From Pseudorasbora parva (taxonomy: Eukaryota > Chordata > Actinopteri > Cypriniformes > Gobionidae), in NCBI RefSeq assembly GCF_024679245.1, contig NC_090172.1, forward strand, positions 2,616,001 to 2,680,000: a stretch of DNA of 64,000 bases, given 5' to 3'. The notes beneath the pieces are model-generated. The model saw only the letters and a list, made by a program, of their open reading frames with translations, did not search any database and was not told the origin of the DNA. The translations under genes were made by a program, and so were the position numbers. Numbering within the stretch: position 1 is the stretch's first letter; each line of letters starts with the position of its first letter. Of this stretch, positions 47,975-59,846 are shown piece after piece.

Positions 47975-50126
47975 AAAGGTGTGTTTGGTGAGGTGGCCTC
48001 AGAGAAACAAACACTGTAGCAAAAAAAAGTTGTTGTGTCAACTTTAATAAAGTAAGTGTCTGTGCTGCTTTCAAATTTAAAGTTTAGTCAACTTGAAATG
48101 TGAAGTTGTACTATGACAACTTGGATATTTGAGTTGACTAAACTTAAAAAAGCGACTGTTTTAACTGTCAGCTGTATGCTGCCCATCCAAACACATTACT
48201 CTCAGTCCTAACCTTCAATACGAATACAAAATGGTTACGAAGTCATTCAGTCTTTGTAACCAAGAAAAAGGGCCATGTGAAACCTTTTAGGGGTTCATTC
48301 ATTATACAAAGTTACTTAATCAAATATTATAAAGGCCTATTTTTTACTGTAATTGCAGAGAATATAAAATGAATGAAATAAATGCATATTTGCTTTAATA
48401 AACGTTTGACGTGCTTTAAAGAAGTACAGCTATTTTGATGTGTTTACTAACATATAAAGCACACGCTTTTCATTTTAACTCTAGTGTATTATTGTTGAGT
48501 GGATAAGGATATTGTTTAACAATAATAATACTTTAGTGTGTTAATATTACATTTAAAGTTAATATATTCCGTTAAACTTTATTTAAAGGTGTCAGCGTTA
48601 CAGTGTTACTGTTAGTTCACGTAATTATGCATAATTTAGTTATTACTACAGTAACTACACGTAACACTGTAAAAGAAAGAGTTACCATGTATTATAAATG
48701 TACACAGTTTCAACTTCATCATTACTGAAGTGTAATTACATGTATATTTAAACACATAGCTGACAGGTTTCAGTACAAAGTATATTTTAGTTTAACATAA
48801 ATGCTGTCCAGTAAAACCATATTTCAAAGACAATAAAATTGAAAAATTGAAAAAAACCTTAAAAAAAATTCCACTAATCGCCTCCAATGTAAATATGAAC
48901 TATAATACAATGCAATTTGATTGAAAACATTACATTCGGTTTTCACTTATTTTATTTTCCGTAATAAGTAAATTTAGTCTTGTTTTTCTCATCACCATTA
49001 AAAAAAAAATAGTGTTATGTTAGTGTTTTTGGAGGTTATCGTTGTGGTGAAGTGTAGAGCGTGTGCTTAGGATCTGCTATGTAATGGATAATGTCCACCA
49101 GCCGGTTGTTATCGCAGAATAAACCCCTCCAGAGTGATCAGGACCCCGAGGCGAAGCGGAGCGTCACTCTGAAGGGGTTTATTCTGAGATAACAACCGGC
49201 TGGGTGGACATTATCCCGCTTATTACACGGCTACTAGTCTCAAATAAATTAGACACTAAATATTGTCTTGAGATTAAATATTTTATCAGCTCTTACGCAA
49301 AGCTTCCGCGAAGAAAAACAGTTCCAACCTGATTTAAGCCTTTATCTATTGCTGCTAAATGTTGAAAATGAATGCTGAAAGGGTTAGTTCAGCCAACAAT
49401 GAAACCAAGCCTATGATTTACTCACCCTCAGGTCATTATAGGTGTTTATGACATTCTTCTGTCAGACAAATACAATCAGAGTTATATTTAAAAAGTCCAG
49501 GCTAACGTTAATCCCAGCAGTAGTTGGAGCTGTTTTTGAAGTCCATAAAAAATGCAGCTGTCCGTCAAATAACGTGCTCCACACGACTCCGATGGGTTAA
49601 TAGAGCCTTCTGATTCCAATCGATGCGTTTGTGTAAGAAAAATATCCATATTTAAAACTTTATAAAGGATACTCGCCTTGAAGTCTTCCATTTTACCCAC
49701 GGCTGTTTAAGCCACAAGATGGCGCCAGCGTTAAGCACAGAAGTAGAACCGGTCAAGATAACTCGCAGTACCCGGATGAGCGGCTGTTATCTGGAAATAA
49801 CATACCGCTGGAATGCGTGATTGACCAATCAGAATCAAGTATTTCACAGAGCTGTGTAATAATGATAATTAAAGCTGCTTTAATAATAAAAAAAACAACT
49901 ACTTTGGGCATGCCATGGATGTAACAAAACCATCTTCTGGCTTGCTAATAAGATTTGTAAAAGGTTTTCTTGTTAGATAACATTTGTAAATTTGTAATTA
50001 CACTGGATTACTTGTTATGGTTTTTGTTTGATATTCATTTTAGAATTATTGAACTTAATAGTTTTGGACGAAATTAAAAATGTTAACCTGATTCAACTAA
50101 GTGGCATTGAAATAACCTTACGCACA
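47973..50126. other. AT-rich stretch with an inverted-repeat structure
   Basis: 48013-48170 is a diverged MITE (cactgtagcaaaaaaaagtt). 48180-49000 shows nothing I can name. 49084-49216 is a strong hairpin (listed separately). 49381-49730 starts agggttagttcagccaacaa, resembling one arm of the palindromic element at 45837. 49790-49860 contains gctgtgtaataatg, which pairs with ttattacacggct at 49218. An element bounded by these is possible. Confidence 0.4.
49084..49216. repeat. 133-bp hairpin (long inverted repeat)
   Basis: The left arm ataatgtccaccagccggtt... and right arm ...aaccggctgggtggacatta pair over about 50 bp with a few mismatches, leaving a 26-base GC-rich loop (aggaccccgaggcgaagcgg). 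It resembles a dispersed fish foldback. A structured RNA cannot be excluded. Confidence 0.8.
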
Positions 50127-51154
50127 TCAAAAAAATGCTTTTCTTCCTTAGTAGTTTTGTCTTGTTTCTAGTCTAAATATAAAAAAATTCTTACATTAAG
50201 AAACATTTACTAGACAAGTAAAAATTATTGACTTGTTTTAGGGAAAAATAACTCAAAATGAAGAGAGTTTTTGCTTAAAATAAGATAAATAATCTGCCAG
50301 TGGGGTGAGAAAAAGAATCTTGTTTTCTGTTTGAATTAAGATTACTTTTCTTACCCCATTGCGTAAAAAACTAGTTTACTGAAATAAACAAACAATGTTA
50401 ATTAAATTCAACATAACTCACTTACGTGGAACCAGTTGACATAAAAAATTAAGTAAATACAACATATAATTGTTTGAGTGCAGGCAATGGCCTAGAAAAA
50501 TCTCAAATGGACAATCAGCCATATTATGATCCTATATGACGAGCTAACTTTTTTTGAAAGCAGAATAAATTAACAATAGGTTATATATGATTTAATCTGT
50601 GCTGCATCCGAGATCATTGGCCATTAAACATAAAAACCCCAGTTTATAAATTGATATCACTAACATTTTATTGGTTCTATAACAACATCTAGTGATTGTG
50701 TAGCTCAAATGGCATTGTGCAAGCAAGTTTACAAACACACAAGCATGCACACACACATAACCATAAAAAATACAAATAAAATGTTTACACTCTTATTGAC
50801 CAAAGGTGTAGGCTGAAGCTAAAGCTTATGTCTAGCCTTAACCCCACACAAGCAGCACTAATTGACATTCATTTAATCTAATTAATTTAAGGGGTAAGAA
50901 AAATTATCTTAATTCAAACAGAAAACAATCAATCATCTTTATTTATACAGCGCTTTTACAATGCCGATATTTGGAAAGCAGCTTTATTTATCTTATTTTA
51001 AGCAAAAACTCTCTTCATTTTGAGTTATTTTCCCCCAAAACAAGACAATTACTTTTGCTTGTCTAGTAAATACTTCTTGTTTTAAGATTTTTTAGATGCT
51101 TGGACTAGAACCAAGACAAAAATACTAAGTAAGAAAAGCATTTTTTACAGTGTA
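50127..51154. mobile_element. Hairpin MITE, CACTGCAAAAAA family, copy 4, split
   Basis: The left arm (50127-50360) and right arm (about 50893-50932, then 50993-51154, ending agcattttttacagtg) are separated by about 530 bp of other AT-rich DNA. A fragment reading tttatacagcgcttttacaa (50941-50992) interrupts the right arm, showing a second insertion. Confidence 0.75.
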
Positions 51155-51347
51155 TCTCCTGCTCTCGCTTTGTATGTATTATTCATCCATCTGTAGTACT
51201 GTGTGATGTTTTTTGCCATCTCTGCAGGGCAGCACATCTGGAGCAGAAGCATGGCTCGCCCACACCTCTTCTCTTCTGCAGGTGGAGGTGTGAGGAGATG
51301 CTGAGACTCACGAGGTGTCATGGCTGAGTCGCTCTACCTCAGCACAG

Positions 51348-52813
<1,466 letters not shown>

Positions 52814-52858
52814 CTGCAAAAAAATATGCATTTCTTACTTAGTATTTTTGTCTTGTTT
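52814..52858. mobile_element. Hairpin MITE stub, copy 5
   Basis: The first 45 bp of the CACTGCAAAAAA family (ending tatttttgtcttgtttt) run directly into the ATGG array. The rest of the element is gone or was displaced by the array. Confidence 0.7.
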
Positions 52859-53553
52859 TGGATGTATGGATGTATGTATGGATGGATGGATGGATTGACG
52901 ATGGATGGGCGGATGGATGGATGGATGACGGATGGGTGAATGGATGGATTGATGATGGATGGGTGGATGGATGGATTGACGACGGATGGGCGGATGGATG
53001 GATGGATGGATGGATGGATGGATGGATTGACGATGGATGGGCGGATGGATGGATGGATTGATGATGGATGGGCGGATGGATGGATTGACGACGGATGGGC
53101 GGATGGATGGATGGATTGATGATGGATGGGTGGATGGATGGATTGGCGACGGATGGGTGGATGGATGGATGGATGGATGGATGGATGGATGGATTGACGA
53201 TGGATGGGTGGATGGATGGATGGATGACGGCTGGGCGAATGGATGGATTGATGATGGATGGGTGGATGGATGGATGGATGGATGGATGGATGGATGGATG
53301 GATTGACGACGGATGGGCAGATGGATGGATGGATGGATGGATGGATGGATGGATGGATGGATGGATGGATGGATGGATGGATGGATGGATGGATGGATGG
53401 ATAAATCGATGGATAGATAAATCGATGGATGGATGGATGGATGGATGTATTGACGACGGATGGGCGGATGGATGGATTGATGACGGATGGGCGGATGGAT
53501 GGATGGATGGATGGATGGATGGATGGATGGATGGATGGTTGGATGGATGGATA
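52859..53553. repeat. (ATGG)n array with higher-order structure
   Basis: About 690 bp of ATGG units broken at intervals by gattgacgatggatgggcg-type segments, which form a loose longer repeat of 30-60 bp. Frames on both strands (IHPSIHPS on minus, MDGWMDGW on plus) run through the whole array because 4-bp repeats give a 12-bp codon cycle. They are not genes. Confidence 0.95.
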
Positions 53554-53673
53554 CCAAAAATGATAAGTGACATCCTCTCTGGTTTGTATGAGTGTGTGAG
53601 GCGGACCGGTCCGCAGATGGCCGAGCTCCACAGGTGCTGTTGGGGGGGCGAGAGGTCTGACATCTGCTGTCCT

Positions 53674-53817
<144 letters not shown>

Positions 53818-54104
53818 CATCATTATATATGCATATGTTTAAATATGCATCCATCTATTCCTGCTGCAGCACAGAGCTTCGCTTCTTTAAAAACAGTAGC
53901 ATGCCATATGTTCAGCTCCGAGGCTCTTATCTGCCTCAGAAGCAACACGCCCACATCAGCACACCTGTAGGAAAAAAGAGATTCATTTTATATCTCAACT
54001 GGAAATTTACATAAACGACTGAGAACTGTACTGAAAATGTTCAAAAGTAAAATACAGTACACTTATATATTGAAGAAATTCAGCACAAAATAAAATTGCT
54101 TTTG

Positions 54105-54280
<176 letters not shown>

Positions 54281-54787
54281 CATAACATGCATATACAAAA
54301 CAAAAATGTGAAAAATGTCTGATTTTATATGTCAGCATCAGAAGTGAAATGTGGTTTAACACTTTTAACAGAGATACTGCACTCTAATCAATTCATCGGC
54401 ACTTCATTACTGCGTCCCCGTGTGTGTTAACGACATCTGAGCGCTTCTGTAAGTGTGTGAGGTTAGCAAACGAACAGCCAGATGAAGCCGCGCCGTGTCC
54501 TCGTTAGCACCAGGAGTCTTCGGCTAAATTAGGCAACATGAGCAACAAGCACCTGCTCTCGAGCACACAGCTGTCCCTCAACACTGCCATCAGCGCCGGT
54601 CCTCCACCGCGGGACAACAATGGAGATCAGAGCCAGCGTATGATCAGCGCCGCATGCTTCTCTTCTCACTCATCTCTCATCTTAACACAATTTACGTCTT
54701 CCCTCTGGCTAGAGTCACTTTCCTTTGCCTTGCAAGAAAGCACTGATCCATTATATCAGATGCATTTCCATCGTCCACTTTAGACAT
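54281..54787. other. Single-copy-looking stretch
   Basis: A frame at 54538-54783 (MSNKHLLSSTQLSLNTAISA...) has no domain I recognise and no splice evidence. The region is moderately GC-rich and non-repetitive. I do not call a gene. Confidence 0.35.
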
Positions 54788-54914
54788 TACTACAAGTAAC
54801 TTTGTAACTACATGTCAACTAGCAGTCATTAGAATATTATTAGACTGATTAATATCTGCTAACACTTGATTTCTACTAAATACAAGTAACTTTGTAACCA
54901 CTGTGAACTGTATG

Positions 54915-55205
54915 AACGTGTTGGATGGAAGGCTATTTTAGGTCTTCTTCCCTCCTACCTTCTGACCTACACCAGTGTAAAAGACATTGGGACTTACAAT
55001 CATCGGTCCCAGGATCTTGTTCTTCTGTCTGTACCAAATGTTAGAACTGAGCTGGTGAAAAAAGGCATTTAACTTTGCTGCTCCCTTTGCATGGAACAAG
55101 TTACAGAAACATTTGAAACTTAATAAACTTGTCTCATTGGTTACTTTTAAGAGGATATTAACTGACTTGGAAGCAGCCACATCTGGCTGTAGTTGTTCGT
55201 CATGA
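54915..55205 (+). pseudogene. LINE ORF2 C-terminal fragment
   Basis: The frame reads YTSVKDIGTYNHRSQDLVLL then VPNVRTELVKKG. After a shift near an A-run at 55055-55063 it continues AFNFAAPFAWNKLQKHLKLN and SLVTFKRILTDLE, ending at TGA 55203. These words match the C-terminus of fish non-LTR retrotransposon polymerases (RTELGK, AAP.AWN.LQ, FK..L). The 3' untranslated part resumes after the Kolobok-like insertion and ends near 56568 with attaaataaaggtgaaaaaa. Confidence 0.75.
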
Positions 55206-55501
55206 TTTGTTAAAGGGGGGGTGAAACACTCAGTTTCAGTCAGTGTCATGTCAATCTTGAGTACCTATAGAGTAGCATTGCATCCTGCATATCTCCGAAA
55301 AGTCTTTATTTTTTTAATAATTATATAAGAAAGATGCGCTGTTCCGAGTCTTTCCGAAAAAAGCCGAGCGGGTGGGGGCGTGTCGTGTGAGCGGAGCTAA
55401 ATAATGACGTGTGCAGCAGCGCGCTGTGTGTTGAGTCGAGTGCGTCGTAAAGCTGTGTCATCCCTAACAGCGGAAAAAAAAACTTTATTCAAAATAAAAA
55501 T

Positions 55502-55768
55502 ATGGCTTTTAATCAGATACAGCCATACATCTATGATCCGGAATCAGACCCAGAGGCTGCAGTTGAACAGGAGCAGCAGCAAAAACGACTAGAGCAGGAC
55601 GTCTCTATGTGGTACAAGTTATACACTAACTATATAATATGCTTAGCGGCTTGTGTTATTTACATATTTATACTTGAATTATATCGTCGTATTTTTGTCT
55701 TTGAAGGTGTACATGTGGGAAGTGCAGTTGTGCACGTGTGTTTGTGTGTTTACGCGTGGTTTGTGTAG
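55502..55768 (+). CDS. 88-residue frame in the Kolobok-like element
   Basis: It starts at an ATG after an A-rich leader (aaaataaaaatATGgc): MAFNQIQPYIYDPESDPE, then a charged segment (VEQEQQQKRLEQDV) and a strongly hydrophobic stretch (residues about 42-64, NYIICLAACVIYIFILELY). The QPYIYDPES motif resembles the start of the P2X7-C-terminal-like proteins often annotated near fish transposons. The hydrophobic remainder is probably intron or junk read-through. I rate it as the first exon of a lost transposon gene rather than a working protein. Confidence 0.35.
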   Translation: MAFNQIQPYIYDPESDPEAAVEQEQQQKRLEQDVSMWYKLYTNYIICLAACVIYIFILELYRRIFVFEGVHVGSAVVHVCLCVYAWFV

Positions 55769-55818
55769 ACAGTAAGCGGACTAAAAAAAACACAGACATT
55801 TGAAGCAGTCTCACTCAC

Positions 55819-56064
55819 CCTTCTATCGTTGGGACTGCTCCATCCTTCAGCATTAGGCGATTGGGAAAATCCGGCGTCGAGCTGGGCCTTGTTTATGAAA
55901 CAGTCGGCACCGAAATGCAGCGAACAGATATAAACATTCGCGCAACTCAGTTGCTGATCCGGAAAAGCAAATTACATCCACTGTTGCCTTAACGCGGGGT
56001 TTTGGGGGAATCTGTGCAGGACTGTCTTGGTCTGGCAACCAAAAACGCACTTTTTTGGTGACAT
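55819..56064 (-). pseudogene. THAP zinc-finger exon, broken by a stop
   Basis: From the ATG at 56064 it reads MSPKKCVFGCQTKTVLHRFP then NPALRQQW. A TAA stop lies at 55972-55974. The same frame then continues FAFPDQQLSCANVYICSLHF, GADCFINKAQLD, ending at a GTGAGT splice donor near 55818. The C-x3-C (CVFGC) and C-x2-H (CSLH) zinc ligands and the FP and DCF landmarks of a THAP domain are all present, so only one stop inactivates it. THAP domains bind transposon ends or promoters. Confidence 0.85.
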
Positions 56065-56793
56065 TGTTATGTGCACATCACCTGTCCAGCATCCTACAAG
56101 CCAGCGCTTTGATGGGCGTAGCCTGTTGCTTTCGCTCTCTCCCTCGCTCTCTCTCATGCGCTTCCGGTAGAATTGTCCGTAAGGCCCATACAAGGAAATT
56201 CCGCCCCCATTAACGTCAAAGGGGACGCATGATCGCAAAAAACTTGCCGAAACTTATGACTAACCGGAAGTAGTATTTTTGACAAAGAAATACTCCCATC
56301 AAACGTCCACCTTAACTTTTGAAACTTTGTCTATGTTTAGTATGGGATTCCAAGTCTTTAACAGTGTAAAAAGATCAGTATGCATGAAACAGCATTTCAC
56401 CCCCCCTTTAAGGATTTGTGGTTGTTGTATCTGGTATTTTAGTTGTCTTATGTTATTGTATATTATGTGTTGTATGTATGGTTGTACTGCTGCCTATCTT
56501 GGCCAGGATTCTCTTGAAAAAGAGATTTTTAATCTCAACGAGTACTTTCCTGATTAAATAAAGGTGAAAAAAAACTACATGTCACCTAGCAGTCATTAGA
56601 GTATTAGTAGACTGATTAATATCTGCTAACACTTTATTTTTTACTAACTACAAGTAACTTTGTAACTACATGTCACCTAGCAGTCATTAGAGTATTAGTA
56701 GACTGATTAATATCTGCTAACACTTTATTTTTTACTAACTACAAGTAACTTTGTAACTACATGTCAACTAGCAGTCATTAGAGTATTAGTAGC

Positions 56794-57030
56794 TTGCGTT
56801 CTGCGAGTGAGCGACGCCTCGTGGTTCCATCCCAAAGAGGCATGAAATCGCTCTCACCGACATTTTCCTGGACCGTTCCCACCTGGTGGAATGACCTGCC
56901 GATCTCAATTCGTGCTGCCGTGTCTGTAGCCATTTTTAAAAAACATCTTAAGACACATCTTTTCCAATTGCACTTGACCAAAACAGAATAGCACTTAACT
57001 ATCCAATTACATTTTGTTTGTTTGTCAAAA
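56794..57030 (+). pseudogene. LINE 3' end with ORF2 C-terminus
   Basis: Open to 56991: RRLVVPSQRGMKSLSPTFSW, TVPTWWNDLPISIRAA, VAIFKKHLKTHLF. These match the extreme C-terminus of L2/CR1/Rex-type LINE polymerases (W..LP..IR.A, FK..LKTHLF). It is a 5'-truncated copy, which is usual for LINEs. A poly-A run follows at 57029-57044. Confidence 0.8.
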
Positions 57031-57090
57031 AAAAAAAAAAAAAAACGTTTGTGTACTGTGCTCGATTAACTGTACTGTGCTTAACAAAGC

Positions 57091-57257
57091 TTTCATGTAG
57101 CTCAACCAGTAGAGCGTGGCACTAGCAATGCCAAGGTCATGGGCTCGATTCCCAGGGAAAGCAAGAATTGATAAAAATGTAAAAAGTGTTCCTTAAAAAA
57201 AATGCAATGTAAGTCGCTTTGGATAAAAGCGTCTGCTAAATGATTAAATGTAAATGT
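57091..57257 (+). mobile_element. tRNA-derived SINE
   Basis: The head gtagctcaaccagtagagcg (A-box-like) and ggtcatgggctcgattccca (B-box-like) mark a tRNA-derived polymerase III promoter. A body ending gtcgctttggataaaagcgt + ctgctaaatg and a taaatgtaaatg tail follow. The gtcgctttggataaaagcgt module is shared by many fish SINEs (V-SINE-type domain). It is a SINE, not a tRNA gene, because the acceptor stem cannot form. Confidence 0.85.
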
Positions 57258-57568
57258 AGAGAATTAGTAGACTGTATCCTTAATATCTGCTAACACTTGA
57301 TTTATATTAACTACAAGTAACTTTTTAGAGTGTACTAACTACAAGTAACTCTGTAACTACATGTCAACTAGCAGTCATTAGAGTATTAGTAGACTGATTA
57401 ATATCTGCTAACACTTTATTTATATTAACTACAAGTAACTTTGTAACTACATGTCAACTAACAGTTATTAGAGTATTAGTAGACTGATTAATATCTGCTA
57501 ACACTTGATTTCTATAACTACAAGTAACTCTGTAACTACATGTCAACTAGCAGTCATTAGAGTATTAG

Positions 57569-57956
57569 TGTCACATGCCTGTCCTGTCTTGTGTGCACAT
57601 GTGGGTTTTGTCATGTCTTGCATGTGCTCCTGTCATTGTCTGATCCCTCTCCCTTGTTATCTGATTAGTGTTGATTTCTCCCACCTGTTCCCTCTTGATT
57701 TCTTCCCTTTATAAGCTCCTTGTGTTTGTCAGTCTAGGTTGGATCCTTGTGTAATGTCTGCGTCTTCCGTCCTCCGTCCTCCCTGTGATTCTGTTGGTTT
57801 GTTTAAGTTTGTATTTATATTATTCTATTATGTGTTTTCCCCCTCGTGGGTGTTTTGTTTTCTGTTTATGTTTATTTTTGTTATAAATAAATATATCATT
57901 TTCTGCACTTGAGTCCTCGCACCAATTTCCTGTTTCCTCGTGTCCGTGACGTGACA
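57569..57956 (+). repeat. Left LTR
   Basis: 388 bp. TTTATAAG at 57708-57715 is a TATA box candidate, and AATAAA at 57886-57891 is the polyadenylation signal, so U3, R and U5 can be placed. The end is gtgacgtgaca. Confidence 0.92.
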
Positions 57957-57974
57957 GAAGGATCCAACCATACT

Positions 57975-59846
57975 ATGAGGACTCAGCAGAGAAGTTCTCC
58001 CTCGGTGCCAGTTCCGGGGGTCCCGAGTCCGGGAATCCCGAGTCCAGACATGGCCTGGAGGGCCGTAATGGGAGGGTTTGTGGTGGCAGTCCTGCATGCT
58101 TGGGAAAAGCACAGGGTGTCATCCACCACTCCGGTGGTCCCAGTTCCGGTGGATCGTGCGCCGGTGGTCCCTGTGCCGGTGGATCATGTTCCGGTGGTCC
58201 CTGTGCCGGTGGATCGTGCTCCGGTGGTCCCTGTGCCGGTGGATCGTGTTCCGGTGGTCCCTGTGCCGGTGGATCGTGTTCCGGTGGTCCCTGTGCCGGT
58301 GGATCGTGTTCCGGTGGTCCCTGTGCCGGTGGATCGTGTTCCGGTGGTCCCTGTGCCGGTGGACTCCGTTCCGGTGGTCCCGAGTCCGGAAACGGCCTGG
58401 AGGGCTGTGATGGGATGCTTTGTGGTGGCAGTCCTGCATGCGTGGAAGGAGCACAGGGCTTTATCCGAAGCCCCGGAGGCAGTTCCGGTGGTCCCAGTTC
58501 CGGTGGATCGTGTGCCGGTGGTCTCAGTTCCGGTGGATCGTGTTCCGGTGGTCCCTGTGCCGGTGGATCGTGTTCCGGTGGTCCCAGTTCCGGCAGATCA
58601 TGTTCCGGTGGTCCCAATGCCAGCAGATCGTATTCCGGTGGTCCCAGTGCCGGTGGATACTGCTGGACTGGAGAAGTTTCCCCAACGCCCTCCGTGCGCC
58701 GCTGAGGCGTCCTGCTCTCCGTGCGCCGCTGAGGCGTCCTGCTCTCCGTGCGCCGCTGAGGCGTCCTGCTCTCCGTGCGCCACTGAGGCGTCCTGCTCTC
58801 CGTGCGCCGCTGAGGCGTCCTGCTCTCCGTGCGCCGCTGAGGCGTCCTGCTCTCCGTGCGCCGCTGAGGCGTCCTGCTCTCCGTGCGCCGCTGAGGCGTC
58901 CTGCTCTCCGTGCGCCGCTGAGGCGTCCTGCTCTCACCGCGCCGCTGAGGCGTCCTGCTCTCACCGCGCCGCGGAGGCGTCCTGCTCTCACCGCGCCGCT
59001 GAGGCGTCCTGCTCTCACCGCGCCGCTGAGGCGTCCTGCTCTCACCGCGCCACTAAAGCGTGCTGCTCTCACCGCGCCTCCCTGGCGCCCCCTGCACTCA
59101 CCGCGCCTCTCTGGCGCCCTGCTCTCACCGCGCCTCCCTGGCGCCCTGCTCTACCCGCACTGCCCTGGCTGCCTGAACTCTATGGGCCGCCCCGGCCGCT
59201 TGAACTTGGTGGGCCTCCCTGGCCATTCGAACTTTGTGTGCCACCATGGCCTCCTGAACTTTTTGTTTTCCCCATGTTTCCCTTGTTGACCCCTCCCTTG
59301 TCTGTTCCTTCCTTGTTTGTTTCCCCTGTCCCGCCCTGGTCTGTCCCTCCCGTGCCGCCCTGGTCTATCCCTCCCGTGCCGCCCTGGTCTGTCCCTCCCG
59401 TGCCCCCCTGGTCTGTCCCTCCCGTGCCCCCCTGGTCTGTCCCTCCCGTCCCGCCCTGGTCTGTCCCTCCCGTCCCTCCCGTCCCGCCCTGGTCTGTCCC
59501 TCCCGTCCCGCCCTGGTCTGTCCCTCCCGTCCCGCCCTGGTCTGTCCCTCCCGTCCCGCCCTGGTCTGTCCCTCCCGTGCCCCCCTGGTCTGTCCCTCCC
59601 GTGCCCCCCTGGTCTGTCCCTCCCGTGCCCCCCTGGTCTGTCCCTCCCGTCCCGCCCTGGTCTGTCCCTCCCGTCCCTCCCGTCCCGCCCTGGTCTGTCC
59701 CTCCCGTCCCGCCCTGGTCTGTCCCTCCCGTCCCGCCCTGGTCTGTCCCTCCCGTCCCGCCCTGGTCTGTCCCTCCCGTCCCGCCCTGGTCTGTCCCGCC
59801 CGTCCCTAGTGGAGCGTCTGGTAGCCGCTCCTTAAGGAGGGGGTAA
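57975..59846 (+). CDS. 623-residue tandem-repeat protein in the LTR element
   Basis: The first ATG after the left LTR (57975) opens a frame that ends exactly at the polypurine tract/LTR border. No stop occurs in 1.87 kb. Layout: residues 1-50 are unique and include AWRAVMGGFVVAVLHAW, a hydrophobic or amphipathic helix. 53-137 has about eight ten-residue VPVPVDRVPVV repeats. 141-161 is a second copy of the AWRAVMGCFVVAVLHAW helix. 170-230 has more VPVPVD repeats. 241-360 has about thirteen nine-residue repeats (CAAEASCSP, later RAAEASCSH). 365-430 is a Trp/Pro-rich bridge (TAPLWRPALTAP). About 440-612 has some twenty eight-residue PPWSVPPV repeats. All repeat lengths are multiples of three bases (30, 27 and 24 bp). 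No gag zinc knuckle or enzyme motif is seen. It may be a divergent gag-like or captured low-complexity protein. Function unknown. Confidence 0.55.
   Translation: MRTQQRSSPSVPVPGVPSPGIPSPDMAWRAVMGGFVVAVLHAWEKHRVSSTTPVVPVPVDRAPVVPVPVDHVPVVPVPVDRAPVVPVPVDRVPVVPVPVDRVPVVPVPVDRVPVVPVPVDRVPVVPVPVDSVPVVPSPETAWRAVMGCFVVAVLHAWKEHRALSEAPEAVPVVPVPVDRVPVVSVPVDRVPVVPVPVDRVPVVPVPADHVPVVPMPADRIPVVPVPVDTAGLEKFPQRPPCAAEASCSPCAAEASCSPCAAEASCSPCATEASCSPCAAEASCSPCAAEASCSPCAAEASCSPCAAEASCSPCAAEASCSHRAAEASCSHRAAEASCSHRAAEASCSHRAAEASCSHRATKACCSHRASLAPPALTAPLWRPALTAPPWRPALPALPWLPELYGPPRPLELGGPPWPFELCVPPWPPELFVFPMFPLLTPPLSVPSLFVSPVPPWSVPPVPPWSIPPVPPWSVPPVPPWSVPPVPPWSVPPVPPWSVPPVPPVPPWSVPPVPPWSVPPVPPWSVPPVPPWSVPPVPPWSVPPVPPWSVPPVPPWSVPPVPPWSVPPVPPVPPWSVPPVPPWSVPPVPPWSVPPVPPWSVPPVPPWSVPPVPSGASGSRSLRRG

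Larger units (their letters stand above)
55214..56407. mobile_element. Kolobok-like TTAA element with THAP relic
   Basis: 1,194 bp. The ends AGGGGGGGTGAAA and TTTCACCCCCCCT are perfect 13-bp inverted repeats, flanked by TTAA at 55210-55213 and 56408-56411. It sits inside a LINE 3' end. A THAP zinc-finger exon points inward from the right and an 88-codon frame points inward from the left. TTAA duplication plus THAP domains is characteristic of the Kolobok superfamily (piggyBac also uses TTAA but lacks THAP). No transposase core is seen, so this looks like an internally deleted derivative. Superfamily assignment is inference. Confidence 0.75.

Noticed and set aside
54538..54783. 81-codon frame MSNKHLLSSTQLS... 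as a host exon
   Set aside because: No domain and no splice sites that I can support. It could be conserved non-coding DNA.
57091..57165. tRNA gene
   Set aside because: A- and B-box-like words are present, but no acceptor stem forms, and a SINE body and tail follow, so it is a tRNA-derived SINE.
58078..59289. Alternative-frame and minus-strand ORFs within the LTR element repeats
   Set aside because: GC-rich repeats with lengths divisible by three keep several frames open. Only the 57975 frame starts at the first ATG and ends at the LTR border.
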